64,000 nucleotides of DNA from Dactylellina haptotyla (GCA_031310005.1 CM062383.1:2170001-2234000), one strand, 5' to 3'. Shown: positions 25,407 through 36,509, numbered from the stretch's first letter. A program made the numbers and translations. Notes: a model not told the origin generated them from the sequence alone.

Positions 25407-25915
25407 AAGACAACATTGGCCAGCCTGGCACAAGTAGCCCGGAAGACTCCTCCAAAGCCACCGCGTCCAATAAGAGAAAACGAGACGGCAGCGACTCCGC
25501 CAGCGTTGAGAGCAATGGATCAGTAGCCGACGGGAAACGAGCCCTAGACGAAAACGAACAAGAAACACCGCTAGAGCGAACTGCAGATGAAGAGACTAGA
25601 GAGACCAGATCGGAGGCTCCAGCCACCTCGGCGAAGCCTAAAACCTACCAGCCTAGATCCTCTAATGCTAATAATACGGCGAGGTCGAGACGAAAGAGAG
25701 GCCGGCCCACCGCAGCAGCAGCTCCAGCGGCGGCGAACCCAAAAACAGCAACAACGGCAACAACAACGCAGCCGGTCGCCGCCGTCCTGTTGGAGAAGCG
25801 AGTCACACGAAGCATGACAAAACACCAAGCAAGCCCGATCAGCACGAAGAACGACCGTTTGGAAACAAAGAACGGTGCATCGACCGGGCGAAACAAGCGG
25901 AGACGAGTCGGATGA
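25407..25915 (+). CDS. Basic AT-hook exon, 5' end uncertain
   Basis: A clean open frame begins at a good acceptor (TTTCTAG, ending at 25406) and runs 169 codons to TGA at 25913-25915, with no ATG near its start, so it must be spliced to something upstream. The protein is hydrophilic and Ser/Thr/Ala/Lys/Arg-rich. Landmarks are an NLS-like KRKRDG near its start, an AT-hook-like core RKRGRPT in the middle, a TATTATTTQP stretch, and a final GRNKRRRVG. Two phase-compatible upstream partners exist. One is the end of the NmrA-like gene (donor at 24982, 425-bp intron). The other is a short exon 25115-25184 starting with its own ATG (MNLPILFCNLFDD), giving 192 aa. Donors in both are weak. A nuclear DNA-binding or chromatin role is inference from the AT-hook. 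Confidence 0.6.
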
Positions 25916-26926
25916 GGGTTTTGGTTGCTGGGACCAAAGGGCGAGGATCTATTCCATTTGGCATATTCTTTTCTTACTTACCATTACTATTAAAACATAC
26001 CAAGGCCAGGCAGTTAGGCTAGCTGCGTGCTGGTGCTGCGATGCAGAGTGCATGTGGATCCCATGTGCAGTTTGCATGGGCGCGAATGTCAAATCTTGAA
26101 GCACCCGAGCGCTTCAGAGATCGAGTTCGGAACAAGGGGAATAGCCAGGACTGACTGACTAACCGGTACGGCAACTCTCCACCGGCACTTTGTGGAAGCT
26201 AGGTCAGCATTCCGTCGCTGTCATGTCATAGCGCCATCAACAAAAAGCCTAAAGATGAAGCTATTTGAGATACTCAAGATGTATCAGAATGAAAAACGAA
26301 CGGACATTACCTTTGGGGGCCTGACAGGCACGCTGCACGATCGGAGTGGTGCTCCGATACGAGGTGTCTAAATAAGGCCGCTCTCGTTCGAGCGAGCTGG
26401 GGTCCGTTGTGGGCATGGCCTGGTGGCTGTAAGCCCCTCCCTTAGGCCCGGATCATCGGTTCTGGGCGGGCACAGCAACCACACCCAAAAGTTCCGACCC
26501 ACGATTTGCTTTCTTAGCGCTCTATATTTGGAATACACTCTGGACTTAGCTAATACACCGACAAAATACATATATTTTTATATTACTGCGATTATATTAC
26601 CGCTCTCTCAGAGAAAAACTCTTCCTCACAGATCCATTATCTGCCGAAATCAAATATACCATCACCGATCAATCACATCGCAATCTTGCCACAGCGCATT
26701 GACGGTATTATTTTTATTCCAGTTTCCCCGCCTTCCTCCCCGAACAACGACAACCACAACGCATTATTATTCTCAGCACCACAGCCCGGTTGGCCGTCTC
26801 GTAACCACACACATGATCCGTCTGGCATAAATATAAATTGCAAATTTATATTTTTAACCAAAAGCCTCCGAGTCATCTTTAGCATAATATCCCCACTCTG
26901 TGGAATATTCCTGTATTCTAAGCATC
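25916..26926. other. Intergenic, 1.0 kb
   Basis: This lies between the 3' end of the plus-strand AT-hook exon and the 3' end of the minus-strand DUF7704 gene. Open frames are short and overlapping, and no motif or RNA gene was recognised. The AT-rich right part probably includes the DUF7704 3' UTR. Confidence 0.5.
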
Positions 26927-27495
26927 CTACTCCCTCTTCTTCGCATCCCCACCACTCTTGCCCCCAAGAATCTGGTTGTCCTCCCCGAACACCCCGGCAA
27001 GGTATGCTACCCTCATACCGATCACGCCCACGGCTCCCCAGATATTCAGCGCCGTGATGGCGTTCCACTGTGCAGAATTCATGAATAATATGGGCCCGAT
27101 TCCCTTGTACGCTGCAAAGATGTGGCCCAGGTCTGCAATTATCAGACAGCAGATATAGGCTCTCGCCACCTGCACCTCGCGGGACAGGTAGCAGCAGACG
27201 AATTCAGCCCCGGCCATGAGGAGGAAGACGTTGGCTAGGGATATTATGGCAGCTACCGACGCATCGTCCGGGTGATATGCTTCAGGACTCGGACCGAGGG
27301 CTCGGAGCCAGGCGTGCGGGTCGGCCAGAATGGTGAAACAGGCGCCGACACTGTAAGATTATTAATGTCTGACTGTTCCTACAGCATATGACTACTAGAG
27401 GATATAGATATAATATATATAAATTCTTACCATAGAATTGGCTCCAATATTCCAAAGACAATCCATGGGATCGTGGGCATAGCATGTGCAACCAT
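26927..27495 (-). CDS. DUF7704-type small membrane protein
   Basis: Function unknown; fungal-specific four-helix membrane protein. Exons 27495-27431 and 27350-26927 join in frame to 162 aa. Hydrophobic segments are visible at about residues 8-30 (IPWIVFGILEPILCVGACFT), 58-75, 90-112 (AYICCLIIADLGHIFAAY) and 125-147 (ALNIWGAVGVIGMRVAYLAG). The pattern of an N-terminal ...LEP... helix, then an ADLGH/F motif, then a WNAI...N/W...R last helix matches the DUF7704 family as I know it. The tail GKSGGDAKKRE is basic and probably cytosolic. The intron is 80 bp. The gene is divergent from APC10 across 673 bp. Confidence 0.85.
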
Positions 27496-28168
27496 TTTAA
27501 CTGAATCGTACGGCTTGTGCTTCAAACAAAACCAGTTTGATGGTTACCAGGAATTATGGGACTTAAAAGCTCGAGAATATACATATCTTATTTCCTGCTA
27601 CTCTATTATGAATATCTTAGCATCCTCCCTGTTTTATATACCGTAGGCGACTTCAGCTCGAGTTCAGGCGTCAGGCGATAAATTAATGTCACGGTATATC
27701 AATGTTTCAGCTTGCTGACAGACCAACCCGTCTACAAGGCTTCTCTGCCAATTGAACTGCGAACACGCCATTCTCAAGCTCCCCGTGTGATAGCCCGTAG
27801 ATATAGCTCCATTTCGATGCGATAGTAGGCTGCATCTGATTGCCCGTCGAGTCCGCATGGCGGCATACCCGAGCCGGCGGGTTCCATGTTGTCTCAGCGG
27901 TGGGCGCCCTTGCCATCAACCTCGCCAAACAAATGTTTTTTTAAGCCGCACAGGCCAATCCCACACGCAACAACACCAACCTCAACCTCGAGCTCTCGAC
28001 CTCACCTTCATCTAGCTTCATCGCCATCATCGCAAAACCCCTAGATCTCGCACAATCCTCCCAACTCATCGATTTGGCGCATCCTTACGGCTCTGCTTAC
28101 CTTCCCACGAAACTTTCGCATCCCACAGTCAATGAAAGCCTCTCCGTGAGGCACCATTTCCGAACAAC
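27496..28168. promoter_or_regulatory. Divergent promoter, DUF7704 / APC10
   Basis: The two start codons face away from each other across 673 bp. The APC10-proximal part (27950-28160) is rich in CAACACCAACC/CTCGA-type pyrimidine-skewed sequence typical of fungal leaders. No specific factor site is evident. Confidence 0.5.
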
Positions 28169-29559
28169 ATGCCACAACCACGTCGCACAAATACGCGTGG
28201 TGGGACCGGCGCTCCTCCACCCTCCAATGCACCTTCCGGCTCAGCGCTCCCCGCACCCGGCCGCAACCGCGTGGTTGCTAACTTCAGCCAAATACTTGCG
28301 CGACAAGGAGCTGCCGGGTTCCGACCAATCGGTGGCCTCGAGGCAGCGAACCTAGACGACGATACAGACGAGGCAGAAGACGACGATGATTCCGAAGAAC
28401 TTCATGCATTAGACCTAGGCGACGAAGAGGATGATCATGACCATGAAGAAGAGGACGAGGAAGAAGAGGAGAGTGATGACGGCTTGGTTCCATTAGACAA
28501 TGATGAGACGGATGAGGAGGAGCAGTTTAGTGATGAAGGTGAGGAGGAAGAGGATGAAGAAGATGATGGTGAGGAAGACGACGATGAGGAAGAAGACGAT
28601 GGAGATGAAATGGCCGATGGTCCTCACGGCGCAGGCGCTAATCAAGGTAATACCTCTCCACCTCTAGTACTCAGCTCCAACACCTACGCCGACTTTGTAA
28701 GCCCTCTTCATAAAAGGGCTGCACGAAAGCTAACCATCAATCCCTCCTTCCATCTCCATACCACCTTACCCATTACCAATGCCATCAAAGCTTAATTACT
28801 AATGCCTTATCCTTCTGTTTCTTCGTCATCTGCAGCTTCGCCATCTCTAGCTGGACTCAAGGAGATAGGCCACTTGGCTTCCTGGACGGTCTCTACCTCG
28901 AAGCCCGGGTGTGGAGTTGCAGAGCTGCGATCCGAGGACACAAATCTCTTCTGGCAGTGAGTTTAGCCGCTATCAGTTGTCCCGATACAACAGAGCTAAT
29001 TATCGACAAAATAGATCCGATGGACCTCAACCTCACTTGATCAATATACACTTTGCTAAACGTGTGTTCGTTAAGCGTATCCGTATCTTCCTCGATTATA
29101 CTCAAGACGAGTCATACACTCCGACCAAAATTGCCATTTACGCTGGAACAGGTTACCACGACCTTCAAGAAGTCTGTGTCCTCGAGTTTAGCCAACCAGT
29201 TGGCTGGCAGGAAGCTCCTTTAGAGAGTGTTCACGCCGAGTATGCCTATCTCTCCTCCCTCATGTGACTTCCCACGAGCAACAGACTAACGATCTACATC
29301 AAGTGGCATCCTACGCACCTTCTTAATCCAAGTTTGCATTCTCTCCAATCACCAAAACGGGAAAGATACTCACGTTCGCGGTCTCCAAATCTACTCGCCT
29401 CTCCAATACCTCGAATCTCAGCCTAGTGCCCTCGCTCCGAGTCTAGAAGAAGCCAGCGTGGGTGAGATAAGCTCTTTAGGTCCACTCTGGCTACTCAAAG
29501 ACACCAAAGACATCCCTTTCAACACCGTTAAGATGCTTTCCGAGCTCGAGCTACGTTAG
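28169..29559 (+). CDS. DOC1: APC/C subunit APC10 (DOC1)
   Basis: Core subunit of the anaphase-promoting complex that, with the coactivator, recognises D-box substrates. Exons 28169-28646, 28836-28956, 29015-29239 and 29304-29559 give 359 aa. The N-terminal 160 residues are unusual: a basic Ala/Pro start, then a long Asp/Glu run (about 65-150). The DOC beta-jelly-roll follows: LKEIGHLASWTVSTSKPGCG, ELRSEDTNLFWQSDGPQPH, INIHFAKRVFVKRIRIFLDY, DESYTPTKIAIYAGTG, GILRTFLIQVCILSNHQNGKD and THVRGLQIYSP. The protein ends ELELR; a terminal Ile/Leu-Arg dipeptide is the known APC10 tail that docks on CDC27/APC3, which supports this stop as functional. Introns are 189, 58 and 64 bp. An in-frame ORF begins 9 nt after the stop. 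Confidence 0.94.
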
Positions 29560-29568
29560 AAATCCGCC

Positions 29569-29850
29569 ATGCTCCGAAGGATGCACCGAAAGGCTACTGA
29601 AAGCCACAACGATGAAGAACAAGATGCAGTCTGGGACCGTATTGAGAGGACCCGGATTAATGCCGAGAGGCGATTGCAAGGAGAGCCTCTTCTCGAAGAT
29701 GGTCCTGAGAAAAAGCTTGACAAAGATATGAGAGCCCTTCGTCGAGTTGAGCTCCTAAAACCTGAATTTCCTCGGCCGCGACCGCGCAAGAAAGTTAGGA
29801 CTGTAATCGATTGGATCGACTTCGATCCCGCTATGATGGATCTTCGCTAA
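29569..29850 (+). CDS. 93-codon ORF 9 nt downstream of APC10, same frame
   Basis: The ORF starts at an ATG (context TCCGCCATGC) 9 nt after the APC10 TAG and is in the same frame as APC10. It encodes 93 aa that look like real protein: charged and helical at first (NDEEQDAVWDRIERTRINAE), then LLEDGPEKKLDKDMRALRR, a Pro/Arg segment (PEFPRPRPRKKVR) and a final VIDWIDFDPAMMDLR. I do not recognise a family. Possibilities are a second cistron on the APC10 mRNA, stop-codon readthrough giving a longer APC10, an alternatively spliced C-terminus, or a small separate gene with its promoter inside APC10. It also ends in Leu-Arg. The composition argues against non-coding DNA, but expression is unknown. Confidence 0.55.
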   Translation: MLRRMHRKATESHNDEEQDAVWDRIERTRINAERRLQGEPLLEDGPEKKLDKDMRALRRVELLKPEFPRPRPRKKVRTVIDWIDFDPAMMDLR

Positions 29851-30332
29851 ATAATTTTTCTCATCAGCATTATTATGGAGTTTTTGCTTTGTTTCTTTCT
29901 CTCTTCGCACAGATTACAGCATTCTAAGGCACTTTTTAAGGCATTCTGTTTGTACGGCTTTTCTATAGTCACGGATATTTGTTAGCGAGCATTCAGCCCG
30001 GCGTTTTTAGTTATTTCTGCATTTATTATCTTTGTTTGCATTATTCTTACACGCGATGCTATCCCTGCATCTTTAATACGATATGTGGATACAACCAGAG
30101 AGTTGCCTTTACAGTCAGCTTATGATAAGCTACGAGACTATGGACTACCACGACATGGATTACTTAGGGCGCTAATGATATTTTGTACGAAAGGTCAACT
30201 ATCATGGATGACCCTAACTAACGGGCTTATGTGGTGCCCCGCTTGTATTTTTATTCAACCGGTAATCGAATAATATCATCGTACAAAATTCAGGGTAAAC
30301 CCAGAAACTTTTCTCTTTTCTGCTTTCTCAGC
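29851..30332. other. Intergenic between convergent genes
   Basis: AT-rich 3' flanks of the APC10 region (plus) and LEU2 (minus). No terminator-like or RNA structure is recognisable, and no credible ORF is present. Confidence 0.5.
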
Positions 30333-31732
30333 TCAAAGCAACTTCTTCAGCTCTTCAATTGTAGCATCCCCGACCTCTTTCGTCGAGTTCTTGCCACCGA
30401 TATCGCCGGTCTTGATTCCAGCTTCGATCGTATTCCGTACAGCCTCCTCCACGGCCTTGGCTTCTTCGTGTAGGTTTAAGGAGTATTTTAGAAGCATGGC
30501 AATGCTAAGTATCGAGGCGACGGGGTTGACAATTCCCTTTCCTGAGATGTCCGGTGCGGAACCTAGTTATTAAATATAGATGTCAGTATCTTCACTTTAA
30601 AATGCCGCATTTCACGGATATCAATATAAGAAAGAAATACTAACCGTGAATCGGCTCATATACACCGTTTACGTTCTTCCCGGGCTCCGGCACACCAGAC
30701 AAGCTGGCGGATGGCAGCAACCCCAAACTTCCAGGAATAACACTGGCTTCGTCGCTGATGATATCGCCGAACAAATTACTCGTAACGACGACACCGTTCA
30801 GCGCCCTCGGGTTCTTCAACATCAACATGGCCGCCGAATCGATCAGATGATGCCCGAGCTTGACCTGAGGGAACTCGTTGGCCATCACCTCCGTCACCGT
30901 TTTCCGCCATAACCGCGAGGTAGCAAGCACGTTCGCTTTATCCAACGACCACACGGGCTGCGGAGGGTTGGTCTGCAGCGCGAGGTTTCCGGCCAAACGT
31001 GTGATTCGCTCGATCTCGGCTCTGGAATACGGTTCCGTATCGTAGGCGAAGCCATCGCCCGTGTCTTCTTTTCTGTCACCAAAGTAGATGCCGCCGGTGA
31101 GTTCGCGGACGACGCAGAAGTCGACGCCTTGGGCGATCTCGGGTTTTAGTGGGGAGCTGGCGAGGAGGGAGGGTGCGGCGAAGTTGCAGGGGCGTAGGTT
31201 GCCGAATGTGTTCAGTTCTTTGCGGAGCTTGAGGAGACCTTGTTCTGGGCGGACGGTGCCAGTGCCCCATTTCTGAGCGACACTCTGTTAGCAAGTCCTT
31301 CTCGACCGGTTTTTCTCGACCGGTTTACAGCTATTCTGGAATATTGTAAACTTACAGGACCGCCGACAGCGCCGAGGAAGATAGCATCTGCTGCCTTGCA
31401 AGCATCGAGGACTTCGTCGGTAAGTGGGGAACCCGTGGCGTCTATCGAAGCCTACAAGTTGCCAGACACAAAGCGTTAATATACCGATCTGGTGACTAAG
31501 TAGAAGAACATAACATACGCCTCCTATTAAATGATCTTGAAATTCGAATTGAATAGTTGGGCGCGCTTCAGAGATCGCCTTTAATACTTTAATGGCTTCC
31601 GCGGTAACCTAGCACACCCCACCACAACAGTTAGCAACGTGCATCGATAAGCTTTCGTTGGTTGGAAGCAATGATACACACCTCAGGACCGCAATGATCA
31701 CCCGCCAGAATAACAATCTTGTATGGACTCAT
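30333..31732 (-). CDS. LEU2: 3-isopropylmalate dehydrogenase
   Basis: Third enzyme of leucine biosynthesis, oxidising and decarboxylating 3-isopropylmalate to 2-oxoisocaproate with NAD+. Exons 31732-31682, 31608-31519, 31451-31356, 31272-30645 and 30562-30333 give 364 aa, the usual length. Motifs seen are the start [28 protein letters not shown] then [14 protein letters not shown]; the substrate-loop arginines in [25 protein letters not shown]; the IDH/IMDH signature [20 protein letters not shown]; and the NAD-binding [20 protein letters not shown]. The initiation-region motif is AGDHCGPEV, where many homologues read GDGIGPEV, so the usual Gly-Ile-Gly is altered to His-Cys-Gly. A CCG-N4-CGG site lies 138 bp upstream. 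The second acceptor-like AG in intron 3 is ignored because only the one at 31273 keeps KWGTG in frame. Confidence 0.97.
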
Positions 31733-31869
31733 TTTGATAAAGCTATCTTTTCCAATAACGCTGCCGGAATTTTTAAGGTAAATTTTGAGAAATCGCGAAG
31801 AATGCCGTCGAGGGATGAAACTACCGACCCCGAAAGCTCGAGATTCCGGTTTTGTGTTGACGTCGGTTG

Positions 31870-31879
31870 CCGATATCGG
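31870..31879. promoter_or_regulatory. Putative Leu3-type site CCGATATCGG
   Basis: A perfect 10-bp palindrome, CCG-N4-CGG, lies 138 bp upstream of the LEU2 start codon. Leu3, the Zn2Cys6 activator of branched-chain amino-acid genes, binds everted CCG triplets with 4-bp spacing. Position and half-site geometry fit. The N4 core here is ATAT where the best yeast sites have GGCC-like or GTAC-like cores. Confidence 0.55.
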
Positions 31880-34556
31880 CGCCTTGCCTCGGCTTGAATC
31901 GGTGTTTTAAAGAGGACGCACAGCATTCGCCCGGTTACAAATACGGCAAGTCGCTTGTGCAACCATACCATCGTCTGCATCTGGATTGTTGATTCGAATA
32001 GCATGTTGGTTATTGAGTCCTCGATAGAACTATCGATAGTTTGCAGGACGCCGAATTGTTGAAGATGCGCATTCTTTCTCCCACCGGGAGGGTCGATAGG
32101 AGGATGGGATGTTCACTCGAATACGGCTTGGGGGGAATGGATGCTACCCATTCTTTCGAGCGGAAGCGGTAACAGTAATGTTCCAAGGAAGCTCGCTCTC
32201 TATCAACTAAGCTATCTAGCTACGCAATATCTCAACTGCGACAACCCAGCGGCATCTTGCCGGGTGGTCTTGGCAAGCCATTTGAGGTAAAGATAACCAT
32301 AATCTGGGGAAGTTCAACTTCCAGGAGCTCGACGTATCGATATGAACTCGTTCAGATGGCCCTCGCCTAGCGCATTTCATTGGGTCCGATGGCTGACGCC
32401 TCCATCTTAGCTTAATCTCGTGCCCAGCCGCCTTCAAGACAGTCTAGAAGCGACTAAACGGGGAAAACAGGCAGACGATGACTCGACCGAATCACCATAG
32501 TTAGTTTTTAGCTGACAGCTCAGGGTCGGAGCTGAGCTGACTCGCCATCTTTCCGACTACGGGCTTCTTTGTTCACAACGCTAATGCACGAAATACCCTT
32601 TGGCGGTTTTGATTCACCACCAACTTTTGTGCCGGAAATTTTTCGAGGGTATGGCGAGAGAAACCAGAGATTCGAAGGGAACGCGGGAAACGGAAATCCG
32701 TAACGTTCCGAAAGCGAGCATCATCAATCAAGGAATACCAATTCGACATATTTATAATTGATGTGCGGTTCTCCACGTGTGGAGCACGAGAACTTCCAAG
32801 AGTCTTTCCGGCCGATCTCTGGAGAAACGCTTCCCGTCCTGACGATGTCGTGGATTGGGCATGAAAGAGGCAGCAGCTCCTCCCACAATGTTTAATAATG
32901 TTAACATTCCGCCGGGAGCCGAAATATGGAGATGGAGATATACAATTTCCCCAGATGGGATTAGTACGGTGTGGTATGGCTATTTCTGGTGGGAAATCTG
33001 ATAACGCTGATGGGTTATCTTGTAAAAGACATGACTCGGGGTTCCCGAAGCTAATCCAAGAGCCGTAGTGGTCTATACCGCTTTTAGGCGTAAGGCAAGG
33101 GAAAACCTTAAGACAGCTTCCCAGCAACCATGGCACCACTCTGCAGACACTGTATAATTGTACATACAGCTACATCTGCGTTATGGTGTTCCCGAGTTTC
33201 TCGCCGATTTTCCTAGGTCTTCCTCAACATATCCTAGCAGCGTAGGATTGCCACTAGTCTGGTACTTGGGAAGTGAAATACAAGGTTAGGAGCAGTTCCC
33301 TCCGACGGGATTTCGGTTACTGCATTTCCAAGGCCACGATTGGGCAACAAGCGGGGGGTGGAGCAGCTATGAGGCAAAGCTTTGAAGATCTAGTCATGTC
33401 TATGGCTGCGAGCTGAGGCCAATTGTGGGGGGATAGAGGTGGAACTTGAATGTCTCGGTCAATCTCCACTTTCTCGTTAGCATCCAGCGGCAAAAAAAAG
33501 GACGTAAGAAAGTGGAGAAACAACGTGGAGAAAGGATCCTAAGGCGCTCGTTAGTGGTCTGAGGTCTGGACCTACAGGGTAGTTTCTCCGAGAAGAAGCG
33601 AACGAAGTAATTTGAATTATTGGGGGAGGCTTGAGGGTTAATGTTGTGGAGAAGAGAGACATCATGGGGTCATGAGTCTTTTGATTTTGGAGTTTTTTTT
33701 TTTAAGATTTGCGGGGATATTCAACGAGAATGCGGGGATGGCTTGTTTGGGGGTTCGTGGAGATGCAGAGGATGTTGGATGTTGAAGGGGTCATGCGATC
33801 AAAACATGGCATCTCGATATATTAGCTACCAGACAAAGTTCTGGAATTAAAACATTTCAATATACGGAAACATGGATGTGTTTCTCGGGTGTGATTAAAA
33901 ACCTGGCATTTCGGTACGCAGATGCATGCGTATATACTTAGGAATACTTAGGATACAAGATCTATCAAAATCTCTAAAGAAACACTAAGTAATTCGATCA
34001 AGCCATAGGCGCCTCTTGCCACGAGAATAGACATCGTGAGATCGACTTTAACCAAGGTCAACTGCTTCAAAAAATAAAAATGAAAATAAAAAAACAGCCT
34101 ATCCCGGCTTAAAACGAATGGCAATCTTCTCTCCAGGATCCAGAACCCGAGGTCAAGATCGCTTGTCATCCAGATCCATCCCGAACATTATATTGGATAT
34201 TGACAGGGATCGGAATAAATAATAAAACCTAAAACAGAAAGGCCAAAGGAAATGAGACGGGATAGTGAGAATGATACTAAATGCACTTCCTCCAGACCCC
34301 AACGTTTTTCCTCGGGCTTTGGGAGCAGATCAAAACGTTTCGATATTCAGGCACAATCGTAGACGATCGTAGAACCCCGTAATTTCGAACCGTTGTCGTG
34401 GTGTTTTTGTTTTCGTGAGACAGATCGGCCTGGGGTGGTGGTTGCTGGGATGCTGCAGCTACGCTCAGACCCATTGCGGCTTATTTTGGGTAACTAACCT
34501 CGGATGTTGCCCCATCTGTCGAATTCCATGAAAATGGGTGGCACCGCATTGCATTG

Positions 34557-34580
34557 CTTGCTTGCTTGCTTGCTTGCTTG
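34557..34580. repeat. (CTTG)6 microsatellite
   Basis: Six perfect copies of CTTG (24 bp), preceded by an imperfect GCATTG unit. It lies in non-coding DNA. Confidence 0.95.
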
Positions 34581-36509
34581 AGACCCTGTCGACAGGCGGA
34601 TGTGAATAAAAAGAAATCATGTTTTCTTGGAAGACGCTGTTTGCTGTTGCAGTGGTGATGGCTTTGCTCAGGCTTCACCAGTCTAAGAGCTTAGCATCCT
34701 GCAGCCAAGCTCGAAGGCGGAAGGCAAGTCCACCTGGGCATCGTCACATGGGGTGAAAAATACGATCAAAGGACTGGCCTCAGCGTCAATTGGACTGCGC
34801 GTGAAGACGGCGAGAACGGACTATAGCTCCGTTTTGGGCCAGAGCCGTCTGGAAGCATAGTATGTTTGCATGTTATAGTCAATATTAAATTCGACGGGAA
34901 ATGCATTTAAATGCAGATGTCATTCGGGAACTCGTCGAGCCGGGTGCCGTCTAGTGAGATGTCCCAACAAAACAATCTGCTAGAAAATTAAAATAAATAA
35001 AAATAAAGGCATCAGGAGGACAGAAGCCCTTTCGAGGTCGAGATCATCTCGAATGGAATGGCTTGCTGTCCACCTGCAGCGATACATCTGAACAGACGGT
35101 TCCCAAGAGTCTGGAAAGTTTCGGTACTTGCCAGCTCCTCGCACGCTATGTTCTCGTGAGCAGGGTGTTGCATTTCATGCCTATCCTGTTCCACTTTTAT
35201 CGCTTGGCAGCGCACAACATCTCGAGTTCCACAGCAGAGATTAGAGCCTGCCAACCTGCCAGCAAGCACAGATAATTGTAACTTGATCATGGTCTGTTTC
35301 CAACCCCAGATTATTCGATTCGGGATACCCCAACCGGCCAAATCCTCGCTCGCAAGCGGACGGTTAAATTTCCTGGGCTCTCGGGGAACGTCCTTGATTC
35401 ATTGACGCAGTGCTTGACGCTGCCAAGCGCCGGCAGGATCAGGTGCAAAGTTACCGCTCTCCAATGGATCTCGTCCTAGATCGAGGTTCCAGCAGGTCAC
35501 CCTGTCGTAGTGGAAAAAAGGTTCCCATCGACACGTTTTTTACGCTTCGGCCGACTCCAAAAAAGACGTTGGTGTCTGCAGATCGCCTCGATTCCGAAGG
35601 AATGGGCATGTCCCTAGGCTTCATCTGGCTATTTCTCCACAGCTTTGGCTGGTTCCTTGATTCAAAGGGTGGCCAGTGGCGCGCTGGTGTGGTGTGAAGC
35701 GGATTTTCGTGCCAACGACTAGTGACTCCGGACGAGAATTCTGCTGTGGGAGGCTAAAGTTACTGCAAATGTAACTGCCTACATCAATTACCGAGGTCGG
35801 GGTCTAACCAGAACGAATTCCCCATCTCGACACCGCGAACCCCGCGTCGTCTCCGCAAATAAAAAATGAACTCTGAAAAACAAAAGGTTTGGGGTGGCCC
35901 ACCCTTGCTCGATCCGAGGCTCGCTCCACATAGACACCCAATCATCTGCTCGACATATCATAACTTAGACTTTAAGCCAAGCCCTATCGCGTGTCTTGGA
36001 CCTGCGAATCCCCAGACTGGTGTGACCCACAGATACCTCAGATACGCACTCTGCCCACCGTCCCCAGTCCCGGTTTGGTGCCTCGCTTGAGCTGAAGGCT
36101 ACGTCTTGCAGGTCAAACTGCAGGTTTATCAACCGCGGCGAACTTCTCACCTCGGTAATGGGGGCGAACCTTGTTCCAGTTGCTAATGGTTCTAGTTTGG
36201 ATGGAGCATTCCAGAGCAGCGAGTCGCAAGTTAGACGTCAAAACAATAAATTAAAAATTCTTGGTATCGCCATGGCGATCACTATATCAATGGCAGGTGG
36301 GAACCTCAATTATTCTCCTTCCCTTTTCTCTCCTCAACCGATTGTTGTTCGACCATTATCGACAACCTGGGAGACAAGCAATTACTTTGATATCCCCTAG
36401 AGTCCTCTGTCGATATTTCATATTACGACCTTAACGTTTCTTTTCAACCTCCAAAGCTCTCAACTCTTGTATTCCTTGAAAGGGACTTTGTGAATTACCT
36501 TCTTCCACA

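Larger units (their letters stand above)
31733..36509. other. Intergenic, 4.8 kb, LEU2 promoter to permease promoter
   Basis: The left 400 bp is the LEU2 promoter. The rest has no supported gene. The longest frame (minus 32573-33139, 188 codons) has no motif, and a length like that is expected about once by chance in this much DNA. A (CTTG)6 microsatellite lies at 34557-34580. An 80-codon ORF at 36158-36400 ends 110 bp before the permease ATG and could be an upstream ORF if the transcript starts early enough. Confidence 0.5.

Noticed and set aside
31301-31326. CCGG-containing repeat (TTTCTCGACCGG twice) as a second Leu3 site
   Set aside because: It lies inside the third LEU2 intron and the CCG/CGG half-sites do not have the required 4-bp spacing. 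It is a small tandem duplication.
32573-33139. 188-codon minus-strand ORF
   Set aside because: An ORF of this length is expected about once by chance in 64 kb of six-frame sequence. It has no motif, no splice partner and mixed composition.
36158-36400. 80-codon ORF before the MFS permease, as an extra N-terminal exon
   Set aside because: It ends in a stop, its splice options do not improve the permease, and the family normally starts with a short cytosolic tail as in the 36510 model. It remains possible only as an upstream ORF.
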